Below are positions 13,269 to 23,000 of a stretch of DNA of 54,247 nucleotides, piece by piece (position 1 is the first letter of the stretch; each line of letters starts with the position of its first letter). The stretch covers positions 1-54,247 of IMG/VR virus record IMGVR_UViG_3300008219_004273. The stretch is one strand, 5' to 3'. The position numbers and the translations under genes are program-made. The DNA is from a virus. Below the pieces are notes generated by a model. The model searched no databases. It was given only the letters and a program-made list of their open reading frames with translations, and was not told the origin of the DNA.

Positions 13269-15932
13269 TTATTTTTCACCATATTGAGAATCGTCGACAC
13301 ATACTGTGCCGATGGGGCAATCATCGTCCGTTGTTTCACTAAAATCCCCGGGGACACTCTTTTTGGATTTTTGTAGTGCAAAAGCTCCTGGATCAAAAAA
13401 AGCAGACGGCGCCGAGGTTCCAGCAATTGCGCCGGCAGCATATTTAGTCATAAACCTATCATAATCATATGCATATTTAAACTTCACGTTCACATCAAAC
13501 TTTCTTCCTGTGTTTTTAGATATAAACCTAAATTTAAAATTTTTATCCCATACACTGCCTTCTTCAGTCAACCCTAAAACAATTTCATCTCTGCCTATTT
13601 TCGTAGCACTTTTTAAATTCCTGCCGGCATCTGTTTTATCCATATCAATAATACGATGTGGAAAAGAAGGAATAATGTAAATGTTTTTATTTATAGTTTT
13701 TGTTGGAACTTTGTGACTCGGTTCTTTCAGTTCGGGTGTATCCACTAATAAATAGACTGCTCCATCTTCTTCTACCATCTCCACTTCAAAAACTGGTGAA
13801 GGATAAGACAAATGACCATGTACGTCTGTCGTTCGAAATGTATAATAATATTTTTTATTTGACTCAATGTCATCAACGTAAGATACTGCTGATAAATTAG
13901 TGCCATTAAATTCTGTAGGAATTTGTTTAATTATGTTACCAGAAAAGTCTCTATAAGATTTGGGCATCTTTTCTAGTCGATATATTTCAAAAAGTCGCGG
14001 AGGATCATCTGAAGCATAGTTGATTGGATCGCCGCGTGAAACTTTTTGAATTTTTTCCATTTCACTTATCAGTGCCTCTTCTCCAGGTTCGATTACTTGT
14101 GGAACTAATTTATAATCACCCACATTTGCGTTTAAATTAAAAAGTATTCGATCACTCATTCCTCGATATGGAATAATATTAACATCGGGTGCCACCGGGG
14201 GCCTATCAAGAATTTTGTTGACGCCACTTTCAAAATAAGGAACTTTGACAAGTTTTAAATATGGTTCCAAAAAAACTTTGAATCGAGGTAGGTCATATAT
14301 TATGGCCGGGTCGTCATACTTTCCTCTAAGAGTGTCGTCGAAAACATGTCCTGGTTCTTCTTTCTCATATCTATATTTTGTTCCAAAAACTAATCGATAT
14401 GCATAAATCTTGTATCTATACTCAGTATTGTATTTAACCTGTGTGTCAATAAAATTACATATTCCCAATTCATCAGAATTTGGAATGAAAAAACTTTGAA
14501 TTGGTTCTACAGATCCTCTTGTAAACTTATCTATTTGATAAAAAACCGATTCCGAATAAGTGGTTTTGCCTTCTTCAAAAATTTCTTTGAGGTTTCTATT
14601 GTTTTGCCTTATTAACGTGCGTATTCGACCCAACAAAACAATTTTTAACAAATTTGCTATTTGAGGCCGGCATTCATCTAAAATTTTGGTTTCATTGCAC
14701 TTGTTTCTACCAAATACCACTGTATTCTTTAAACTTGATTCCTCGGCTATCCCGCGCCACCATTCAGTTATATCCCACGTTTTATATGATTGGTTAGGGA
14801 GTATCTTTGAACCTAATAACCTTGTTCCACTTTTTCCTTTTTTTTCCGTTAAAAACTCACGTTGTTCAACAAATTTAATCTCGCCCCTTCCACTAGAAGC
14901 TTGTACGTGGTTAATAAGATTGGCACTTAGTTCCGCTTCTCTTAACATTCCAGCAGCCTGAGTGCCGGCGCCTGTAGAAAACTTTATATCCATGTGCATC
15001 GGAAATAGTTCTTTTTTAGCGCTAAACTTAGTTAAAAAATCAACATCAACTTGAGAAAAAATAAAATTTCTGAATTTCTCATTAAGTTTTGCCATTTTTT
15101 GTGGGTCATTCTTTAGTTTGTCATAGCCACTCTGCCATGATTTAAAATAATCGGCTATTTGAGTACTTCTTTCACCAACTTTTTCACCTTTTTCATTAAG
15201 TATATCTTTGTAAACACCAATAATATTACCCATAAGAGATATATGCTTATTGTACCATGAATTATTTTCATCTAGATATCCACTTTCCTTTTCTGACAAA
15301 AAAGAATACAAACAGGGCAATAATTTTTCTTCCACGTTGTCTATCTTATTTTCATACCCATTGACATAAAAATTATATTCTGAATCAACATCGGCTACTA
15401 AAGTTAGAATATTACTAATTGCAAGATCTAGTGTTTCTTTGTATAAATACGGTACGCTGTATTCAAAAGGACAATCCTGCCAACTCTTCGAAGGGTTGGC
15501 AAGTTCAAGCTCATTATCAACGAACTCAAACCATTTTTCTAAATCGAACACCATGTCTGAGGTGTGCGCTTCTGCTCCTGTGTACCCAGGCGGGATACTT
15601 AATAAAAATCTGTGATTTTCTTTCGGTATTAGTTTTATATATTGCGATATAACTGGAAACAAATCTCCCCCTTCTTCAATCGGTGGATCTCCATACTCAA
15701 TTGAAAATGGTGAGTCTCCGGGAATATTATATCCAAAAACGATATTATCATTATGAGATGTCCATAATTTTCCAGTATACCACCTTATTGGATCTATTTG
15801 ATCCGGCGGGGGCCCCATGACCTCGCTGAAGCGGTGGGGGAGCATGAGTGTTGGCTCTCCACTGCTTTCGTCGAGCGTTGTGGTGGCGTGTAATCCAAAA
15901 TCTACAGCTGTTCTTTTTTTCCCTATACTCAT
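13269..15932 (-). CDS. Large virion protein, function unassigned
   Basis: An 887-residue protein starting MSIGKKRTAVDFGLHATTTL. It is rich in charged and aromatic residues, with no signal peptide or membrane helix. Around residue 690 a fibronectin-like stretch appears: a hydrophobic Y-Y-Y-T-F-R-T-T-D strand followed by HGHLSYPSPVFEVEMVEE. The C-terminus has several Cys (D-D-D-C-P-I-G-T-V-C-V). Its ATG overlaps the TAA of the 15932-19201 gene by one base (TAATG), which indicates translational coupling. By position it belongs to the tail or baseplate; no named family was recognised. Confidence 0.78.
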   Translation of the reverse strand: MSIGKKRTAVDFGLHATTTLDESSGEPTLMLPHRFSEVMGPPPDQIDPIRWYTGKLWTSHNDNIVFGYNIPGDSPFSIEYGDPPIEEGGDLFPVISQYIKLIPKENHRFLLSIPPGYTGAEAHTSDMVFDLEKWFEFVDNELELANPSKSWQDCPFEYSVPYLYKETLDLAISNILTLVADVDSEYNFYVNGYENKIDNVEEKLLPCLYSFLSEKESGYLDENNSWYNKHISLMGNIIGVYKDILNEKGEKVGERSTQIADYFKSWQSGYDKLKNDPQKMAKLNEKFRNFIFSQVDVDFLTKFSAKKELFPMHMDIKFSTGAGTQAAGMLREAELSANLINHVQASSGRGEIKFVEQREFLTEKKGKSGTRLLGSKILPNQSYKTWDITEWWRGIAEESSLKNTVVFGRNKCNETKILDECRPQIANLLKIVLLGRIRTLIRQNNRNLKEIFEEGKTTYSESVFYQIDKFTRGSVEPIQSFFIPNSDELGICNFIDTQVKYNTEYRYKIYAYRLVFGTKYRYEKEEPGHVFDDTLRGKYDDPAIIYDLPRFKVFLEPYLKLVKVPYFESGVNKILDRPPVAPDVNIIPYRGMSDRILFNLNANVGDYKLVPQVIEPGEEALISEMEKIQKVSRGDPINYASDDPPRLFEIYRLEKMPKSYRDFSGNIIKQIPTEFNGTNLSAVSYVDDIESNKKYYYTFRTTDVHGHLSYPSPVFEVEMVEEDGAVYLLVDTPELKEPSHKVPTKTINKNIYIIPSFPHRIIDMDKTDAGRNLKSATKIGRDEIVLGLTEEGSVWDKNFKFRFISKNTGRKFDVNVKFKYAYDYDRFMTKYAAGAIAGTSAPSAFFDPGAFALQKSKKSVPGDFSETTDDDCPIGTVCVDDSQYGEK

Positions 15933-18900
15933 TAATATGTTCCCATTGATCCCATCGAGCCGGCTGAACCGCCACCGCCTAGGGCACCACCTGTTGTGCC
16001 ACCGACACCTTCAGTTAAATCGCCAACAGATTGCGGGGCCGCGAACTCTTCAACTATTGGAAGTTCGTCAGAGCCTGGAGGTATGAGACGATCTCTTTCT
16101 CGTGTTGCTGTTCCTGCTTCTTCTAAAGCCTGAGTTTTTTGTATTATAAAATAGTTATCATACGATGGTATATCTAGACCCTCACCAGCCCTAACGCTTG
16201 GTAAGTTCTGATGTTCAAATCTCCTAAGCCTACAAAGAATTTCTGTGTTTTTAAAATCTCTTAATTGTTGCATTGTAGCAGTTCGCCAAACTGGTCGTTT
16301 TATTAAAACCCCGTCCTCTGTAGACTTAACATATCCAGACAAAAATTCAACCTTCTGCAACAACAAATAATTGAATATGAAAGCATTTTCAGTTGCGAGA
16401 TTTGTTGATAAATTTTGAAAATTGTGATTCACTTTGTCATTGTATCCAGCAGCGTCGGCAAGAATCGATTTAAGTTGCAGTGGCATAGCCTCAATAATCC
16501 GTTCGTTGATTGCTCTCGTGCGAGCCTTTTTCGGATCCGTCGCAACGCCGGCAAGCTCAAGAAGCTTCTCTATGGTAAACCTCTCTGCATTTCCTAGACG
16601 CTGTTGTGGATTTGGTATCGATTCACCTTGATCGCCAATAAAAACCCGGGACATTGGTGCCGGCGGAATTGTCAACGCAAACCCGGAAACCAATTTTGCC
16701 AAAAATAAATTAGGATTTTGAGACTCGTTTGGATCCATTATTTCTTCTTTATATGGTTTGGTTTGAACTTCTGCCGGCGCCGTCGCAGCCTTTAATACAT
16801 CTCCGGTGTTTATAAACCTATCCTCTTCTTTATCTTTTTTTTCGTAAATTAATGATGGTTCAACCATGGTAAGATTAAAAGCTTCAAGAGTCTTCAATAA
16901 ATTATATTTTATTTTTTGTTTGGCCGGCTTAAGTTTAGAAGTTGTTTTTGTTTCATACTTAGAATTATACAAACCTCCAGTGCTCTTATAGCTGAGAATT
17001 TTAGTGGCACACAGATCGTTAATCTCTTTATTCCATAAATCAACTTCCTGATTATTAAAAGAATATTGTTTATTTCCCAAGACAGCAATCGACGGAGAGA
17101 GATGAATAGGCGTAGTAAGAATCATTGTGTTTAACGAGACCACTGGTGTGTTGACGTCGCTCGTGAGAGATATGTTGTCATCAACGTTTTTATAATATTT
17201 TAACATTTCTGTATTTAATCTTTCTCTAAAAACATTGAGTCCAATGATCTCTAGTCCAGTAGCAGCAGCACGAGATGTAGCAAACTTGGAAGTGGACAGA
17301 TAATCAAACCCTACGTTTTTTGGTGTATCACTGTCAAATAATTCAGCAAAATATTTCTCTACTTTGAATGTTTTCATTGGTTTTGAGCCAACGTTGCTAG
17401 CTGTAGAGCTTCGATCTGAAGAACTGCTTACCATTCTATTACTGGAGATGTTAATCAAGCTCTCTAGTTCTTGCAAAACGTTATTTACAAGCTTTGAGAA
17501 TAACAACACTCCTCTAGGATCTTTTGCACTGGGATGAGTAACCCTCTTTACAAGACTTCTAGCCCCTCGAAATTGAGATATCAAATGCTTATTGCCTCTA
17601 ACAAACAAGTCATCTACTATTTCAAAATATACTTGAATCGCCGGCACAACTTTGTCTTCCCATTCTTTTTCAAGATCCAGATTTGGTAAATTATAAACAT
17701 TGGGTATGTTTAATATATTAATATATTCATCTAATCCGCCAGTCGAGAGAACTGGACTTCCAGATTTCTCTCTCAGCAATCTATTATAACGATTAACTAA
17801 CAAATCGATTGATCGATCTTCAATTTCTAATTCAATTCCATATTGAAAATGCCCATATGTCTGTTTTGAAACATCAAAATCAACACCAGTGAAGTGTCTG
17901 ATGTGTTTATAGGCCCGGGGCTCGCGATTAACTACTTTCGTTTCTCTTATCGTTCCTAAATCAGTGCTAATAGTAGAAGGAAATACCGCAATTGTTTCTT
18001 CTGTTGTGTTTTTATCAAATATTTTTTCGCTAATAGAGGTCCCGCCGAGCTTATTTGTCCCGGGTAATGGAACAACTCTTCTTCTTTTTACCTTCAAAGA
18101 CCTTATTATTGTATTGTTTACAATGTTGTTGAACATGCGTTCTGAAACGTTTGAGAAGTATTTTCCAAAAACCGTATTCTCCAATATCAATTTTCGAAAA
18201 TCTAAACTAAAGAAAAATCTGGCGTTGCCAATGTTATCTCTCGTAACAAAGAAATCAGAAAAATAGGCAGAATTTCTCACAATATCCATATTGTCATTAG
18301 TTAATATATTTATTCGATGTGTGCGTGATAAAAACTTGTTTTCTGACAAATCTGGCAAAAGTTGTAAACCTTCAAGACGTTTGACTCTCCTAAAATCTTG
18401 TATAACAGTATCACCGCCACTGCCGGCTATTCCATGAATTTCAAAATTATCAACAACTTTTCGATATTCAACACGACCAGACACTTTCCTAAGACTATCT
18501 GGCAAATCAATTCCAAAATCCGCATCAGTAAAATCATAATAAGAAAAGATAAAGTATGTTAAATGCTCATGATTAGACGTATCATCTATATTAAATTGAA
18601 ATTTAAAAGGTATATTCCAGGCTGTGTTTCCATCGGAATCTATTGTCCTAAACTGAGTGCCTTCTCTTTCTTTTAAAATGTCAGTAATCGAAATTTCTTT
18701 AGTAGAAAAAAATCTTTGTTTTAGATTTAGAGTGCTCAATTTTACATCAATTGGATTTGATGGTTTGTTTGAAACATTTGGCCGATAACCGGTCCTGCGT
18801 CCTATAGGTGCCTCTGCCATTGACAAGGCCGTCATAACAGGGGTATTGGGTTCATCTAGCCAATTTATTATTGCTTCGGTTGTGCCTGACTTAGTACTTT

Positions 18901-19201
18901 GTATAATCTTTACTTTCAAATACTTACCAAGAAGTTCATCGTTAAGCCAACCAGTTAATAAACCACCAGAATCTATTTCTCGAATAGCGGCGTCTACTGT
19001 AACAACGAGACCTGGTTCAATCTGTCTATAAGAATCGATTGCTGCAAATAACTGAACTTGTGGCGGTGTTCTTGTTGTAGTGATGTTGCTCTTTAACGCT
19101 GAACGTTTAGAAATGGATCCAGCAGAACTACCTTCTTCTAATGTTATCTTAGAGAAAGAAACAGTAGGACAAAAACTTTCCTCTTGTATGCACTCGGGCA
19201 T
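15932..19201 (-). CDS. Large virion protein with Gly-rich C-terminus
   Basis: A 1089-residue protein starting MPECIQEESFCPTVSF. The bulk is mixed alpha/beta with many basic and polar residues. The last 30 residues are Gly/Ser/Met repeats (GGTTGGALGGGG, then SMGSMGTY), a flexible tail. A helical section with a K-L-L-E-L-A-G-V-A motif lies near residue 880. No enzyme motif was recognised. The start is well supported by GAGGAG upstream of the ATG. Gene order suggests a tail or baseplate component expressed together with the coupled 887-residue protein. Confidence 0.78.
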   Translation of the reverse strand: MPECIQEESFCPTVSFSKITLEEGSSAGSISKRSALKSNITTTRTPPQVQLFAAIDSYRQIEPGLVVTVDAAIREIDSGGLLTGWLNDELLGKYLKVKIIQSTKSGTTEAIINWLDEPNTPVMTALSMAEAPIGRRTGYRPNVSNKPSNPIDVKLSTLNLKQRFFSTKEISITDILKEREGTQFRTIDSDGNTAWNIPFKFQFNIDDTSNHEHLTYFIFSYYDFTDADFGIDLPDSLRKVSGRVEYRKVVDNFEIHGIAGSGGDTVIQDFRRVKRLEGLQLLPDLSENKFLSRTHRINILTNDNMDIVRNSAYFSDFFVTRDNIGNARFFFSLDFRKLILENTVFGKYFSNVSERMFNNIVNNTIIRSLKVKRRRVVPLPGTNKLGGTSISEKIFDKNTTEETIAVFPSTISTDLGTIRETKVVNREPRAYKHIRHFTGVDFDVSKQTYGHFQYGIELEIEDRSIDLLVNRYNRLLREKSGSPVLSTGGLDEYINILNIPNVYNLPNLDLEKEWEDKVVPAIQVYFEIVDDLFVRGNKHLISQFRGARSLVKRVTHPSAKDPRGVLLFSKLVNNVLQELESLINISSNRMVSSSSDRSSTASNVGSKPMKTFKVEKYFAELFDSDTPKNVGFDYLSTSKFATSRAAATGLEIIGLNVFRERLNTEMLKYYKNVDDNISLTSDVNTPVVSLNTMILTTPIHLSPSIAVLGNKQYSFNNQEVDLWNKEINDLCATKILSYKSTGGLYNSKYETKTTSKLKPAKQKIKYNLLKTLEAFNLTMVEPSLIYEKKDKEEDRFINTGDVLKAATAPAEVQTKPYKEEIMDPNESQNPNLFLAKLVSGFALTIPPAPMSRVFIGDQGESIPNPQQRLGNAERFTIEKLLELAGVATDPKKARTRAINERIIEAMPLQLKSILADAAGYNDKVNHNFQNLSTNLATENAFIFNYLLLQKVEFLSGYVKSTEDGVLIKRPVWRTATMQQLRDFKNTEILCRLRRFEHQNLPSVRAGEGLDIPSYDNYFIIQKTQALEEAGTATRERDRLIPPGSDELPIVEEFAAPQSVGDLTEGVGGTTGGALGGGGSAGSMGSMGTY

Positions 19202-19209
19202 ATTACAAT

Positions 19210-20073
19210 TTACTCCTCTCTATCCAACAGACTTACCATATTAGAAGAAATATCACCATCAGCCCATAAATCAAAAAAATATTCCACTTGATCGGTATCT
19301 ATGGGAGGTGACGAGCTTAAATCCGGAGGATCTAAAAGAATCCCATTTTTAACTACTGGTTTTTCTTCTGAAAAATACAAAGGAAAATCAATGTTTCCAT
19401 TCTGATCGGTAACATAAACTTCAATGTCGAAATTATCCTTAGTTAGAGGCACGTTTTCTTCTTTTATCGTTAACAACAAATAATCTTCTTTCACATCTAA
19501 ATATGTTCCATCTTCAAAATCGTTTGATCCTTCTTCATCGGGGATTATATTTTCGTCCGAACTCTTTGCGGAAATATAAAAAGTAACGTCTTTTAAATTA
19601 ATTTGTGGAATTTTTTGTGTAGAATAAATCTGATCGCCGGCACCACTTATCGTTGTCGTTGAACCCGAAATTGATCCCGCAGCAAATCTTATATTAAATG
19701 CAGGTGCCTTATCTCCTATCAAATATGAATTTCCCAGCGGTGCAGCAGTAGTATAGTGCTTCTCTGGCGTTTGTTGTATCTTTTCTTTATATTCAGTAAA
19801 ATTTGTTCGCTGCAGCACATTTAACTCTTCAAGTTGATCAACACTGTGAAAGAGATATTGTGTTTTGCTGCGAGGAGTTTCATCAAAAATTCTATCTTCA
19901 ATATTGTTTTGTGTTTCAAGTACACTTCCTGAAGCATATCTCTGATCATATATTATATCATCATCATAAAAAGCATAATAAACTGGTTTAAACTTGCCTT
20001 GCGAAATCAAATATTTACCATATTGCGTTAATTGAAGATCAATAACATCTTCTTTTTCATTGAAAAAAATCAT
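19210..20073 (-). CDS. Virion protein, diverged paralogue of the 12264-13205 product
   Basis: A 287-residue acidic protein starting MIFFNEKEDVIDLQLTQYG. The first 45 residues (L-T-Q-Y-G-K-Y-L-I-S-Q-G-K-F, then Y-D-D-D-I-I-Y-D) align in spacing with the N-terminal module of the 12264-13205 product. The rest is beta-rich with S-G-S-T-T-T-I-S-G and an acidic C-terminus. Its ATG overlaps the stop of the giant upstream gene (TAAATGA). I remember similar short proteins beside gp6-region genes in uncultured marine phages, always unassigned. Confidence 0.78.
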   Translation of the reverse strand: MIFFNEKEDVIDLQLTQYGKYLISQGKFKPVYYAFYDDDIIYDQRYASGSVLETQNNIEDRIFDETPRSKTQYLFHSVDQLEELNVLQRTNFTEYKEKIQQTPEKHYTTAAPLGNSYLIGDKAPAFNIRFAAGSISGSTTTISGAGDQIYSTQKIPQINLKDVTFYISAKSSDENIIPDEEGSNDFEDGTYLDVKEDYLLLTIKEENVPLTKDNFDIEVYVTDQNGNIDFPLYFSEEKPVVKNGILLDPPDLSSSPPIDTDQVEYFFDLWADGDISSNMVSLLDREE

Positions 20074-23000
20074 TTAGAATACCCTCGACTAAAAGTATCA
20101 ATAGCTCTGATTATGGCTTTTTTACCACCGGATTGAGCAAATTTTTCAGATGACAGTGTAACAGAAGTTGTCGTCCCTGGCCGGGCCAATATTACTTCTG
20201 TTGTCTGTGGTTGTAGCGGTGAAATCTGCAATGGAGTAGCACTTCCGATTGATACATCTGTTTCCATCTTAACCAATTCAACCAATGAAAAGAAATCATA
20301 TGGCCAATTATAACTATAAATAGAATCATGATCTCTCGATCCTTCAGTGTTACCATATCTAGAAAACGATTGACGTTTTTCGTGCCAAACAGATTTTCTA
20401 ATTTTGTTAAAATAATTCTTTTCCGCTCTTTGTTTCACTTTAAATACCTTCCAACGAAGTTCATCAGGAACTTCATCTTCAAATTTAAAAAATTCTTTTT
20501 CTAACATTTGATGTTGAATCGAAACGGTGTTCGCCTTAAAAGATGTGCCAATGTCTGGTGGTAGATTCTGCCACATATCAGTTAAATCTTTTCTCGTTAG
20601 CTTGTGTTCAAATTCAAAAATATACATAACGAAAGGATCAATTCCTGATTTTCCACCATATCTTGCTTCTCCCGATCGCGAAGTTGTGTCAAAAGTTAAA
20701 AAGTCCATCTCCGGAGGAAATATATATTTTGTCATAGCATCGACCATGTTTACAATTGTATCTCCAACTTCTATATCCGATTCATAATCCACAGACATCT
20801 TTAATTTCAGTTTAGCGGCTGCAAATTGTTCTTTTGAAATTTTAAAAAACTTACGTTCTCCATTCTTTTCAATATACGGCACCGCCACTACCGCCTCTCG
20901 AACTGTAAAAGATTCGCCGGCGGTGCCAAGTCGAATTGGGGTTTTCGCAAATCCAACCAAATCTGCCAAAGATCCAGTCAGTGTTACATTAGTTAATTCA
21001 TTCTTGTCGAGATCCTGCACTTCTAAATATATTCCTTGTTGAGCCGTTGGTTCGGAGCCATATTGATGCCACATTCCCCGAGATACAGAGCCAGAACCAG
21101 ATGCCGGCAAAGTAACACTAACATTTGAAAAATCCAATATCGGTGTTTCCCACTTAGGCTGGATTGACCAAATGTTTGGTGTATTTTCATCTTGCAGAAC
21201 CTCTTTTGGCCTTCCCGTCAGTGCATCAAAAACTGTACTATCAAGCTGTGTCACTACATCAAAATTAATTGACGCGGATATGTGCATTCTTGATCCACTA
21301 GCAGGAGATGGAGAGGTAACAAACTGTGTTCCAATTCTATAATAGGAAGCAGATAATTGAGAAACGATCTCATTTAAATAATAGCGCCTGGTATCAGTTG
21401 GCTTAAAAGTTAACTCAACTTCTGAATATCCATCATAATAAGGTGGAGTAAATGGTTCGTAGCTTTCTTGACGATGTATACCGTATGCATGTGTTGGTGG
21501 ACCAAAAGCAGACGGTCTGTCATACATAGTCATAGTCGGGTTTGTCAGTTGAGAACCAGAAGACCAATCAAAAAATACAGCCGGAAGAGAATCCAAAATT
21601 TGTTTCTTTCGCGATAACTTACCAGAACGAAGAACAACCCTCATTTTATATATTTTTGACGCGTCGGCATTAAAATGTTTTGGATCATTATCCGGATATG
21701 ATACTAATGTAGTCACGTTGTTGTTATTCAGGTATAAATTAATACTTTCTGCCAAGAAATTATTCATTGCCAAACGGTATAGCGAATCTCCGTTTCCATT
21801 CCATTTTGCGATTGAGTCCAGTGAAGCAGACCGATGTGGTTCCATATCTTGTAATGGAACAGTTAAATAATTCTCAGGTTCTATTAGTGCCTCAAACGGT
21901 ATTCTGACGTCAAAACTTGAACTAATTCTAGCACTACTTGTAAGAGATCGCAAGTCTAAATCAGGTTTTAAAGAAGCAGCCGGTTGTGGAAAAAACGGCT
22001 TAGTTGAATCACAACTACCCAAACCTCCAGTTATATTAAATGAACTGGTCATTTGAGGCCAATCGACTGCGATTCCAGATTTAATTGAATTATAGAGAAC
22101 ACCAGGCCCAAATAATGGCGCAATGAAAGTACGCCACGAAGGCTGTGTTCCAAAAGTATAAGGTATTGTACCACCAAACTCGTTCACATTATCAGCATAA
22201 GACTGCGAAAACATCGTTGCCAGCTGTAATGTTCTGTCGGCCGGATAAAAGCCGTCATACGGCAAAAACTTCATCAAAGCTTTACAACGAAGAGTTAGTG
22301 TCTTATCTTTCTCAAAAGGTTTGTGATCTTCTTCTATTACATCAAAATACTTCAAGAAATCGGAATGACTATATGTTACACAAAAATCATCATTTGCACT
22401 TGACGTTATAGATGCTCCCTCTAAAGTCAAAAACCCCGAATTGGCAGCCAAAAAGTTTTCACTCTTTTCGTTCACATAATAGTTCATGTGTTCACTTATA
22501 CGAAATTCCGGAACAATCGAGTAATCCTTTCCAATTCCTCGCATATTTTCTTGATAATGGCCATATGAATCATAAAACGGTGATTTTCCAGACTGAGTGC
22601 CGGCTTCCCATAAAGTATCGCCGGCAAAATAACCAAGTTCTTGACCAGTTACAGAATTATATTCAGGCGTTCTTCTAGCATAAATGGGGCCGGCTGGGCA
22701 GGAAAGAAACCTCTTCATACAATTTGTGTTTGGTGTGTCATTTGTGTCTAACAAAGTTTGATATCGAGCAAGAGGAGTTGAAAGGAGAGAACTGCTACCA
22801 TACAAGTATCCCAAAGGATATCCTCTTCCTACGTTAGTATAGGGTACTTCATTTATCCAAAGAACGCCGGAGCCGCGAGGGTTATTACGTGCTACTTCAT
22901 TAATACAATAACCATTGGAACCAGCAATGATATCCACTTGATTGAATCTAAACCATGCATCCAAACCTTCAGGGCCGTGATGAAAAACCCCGCCCGAACC

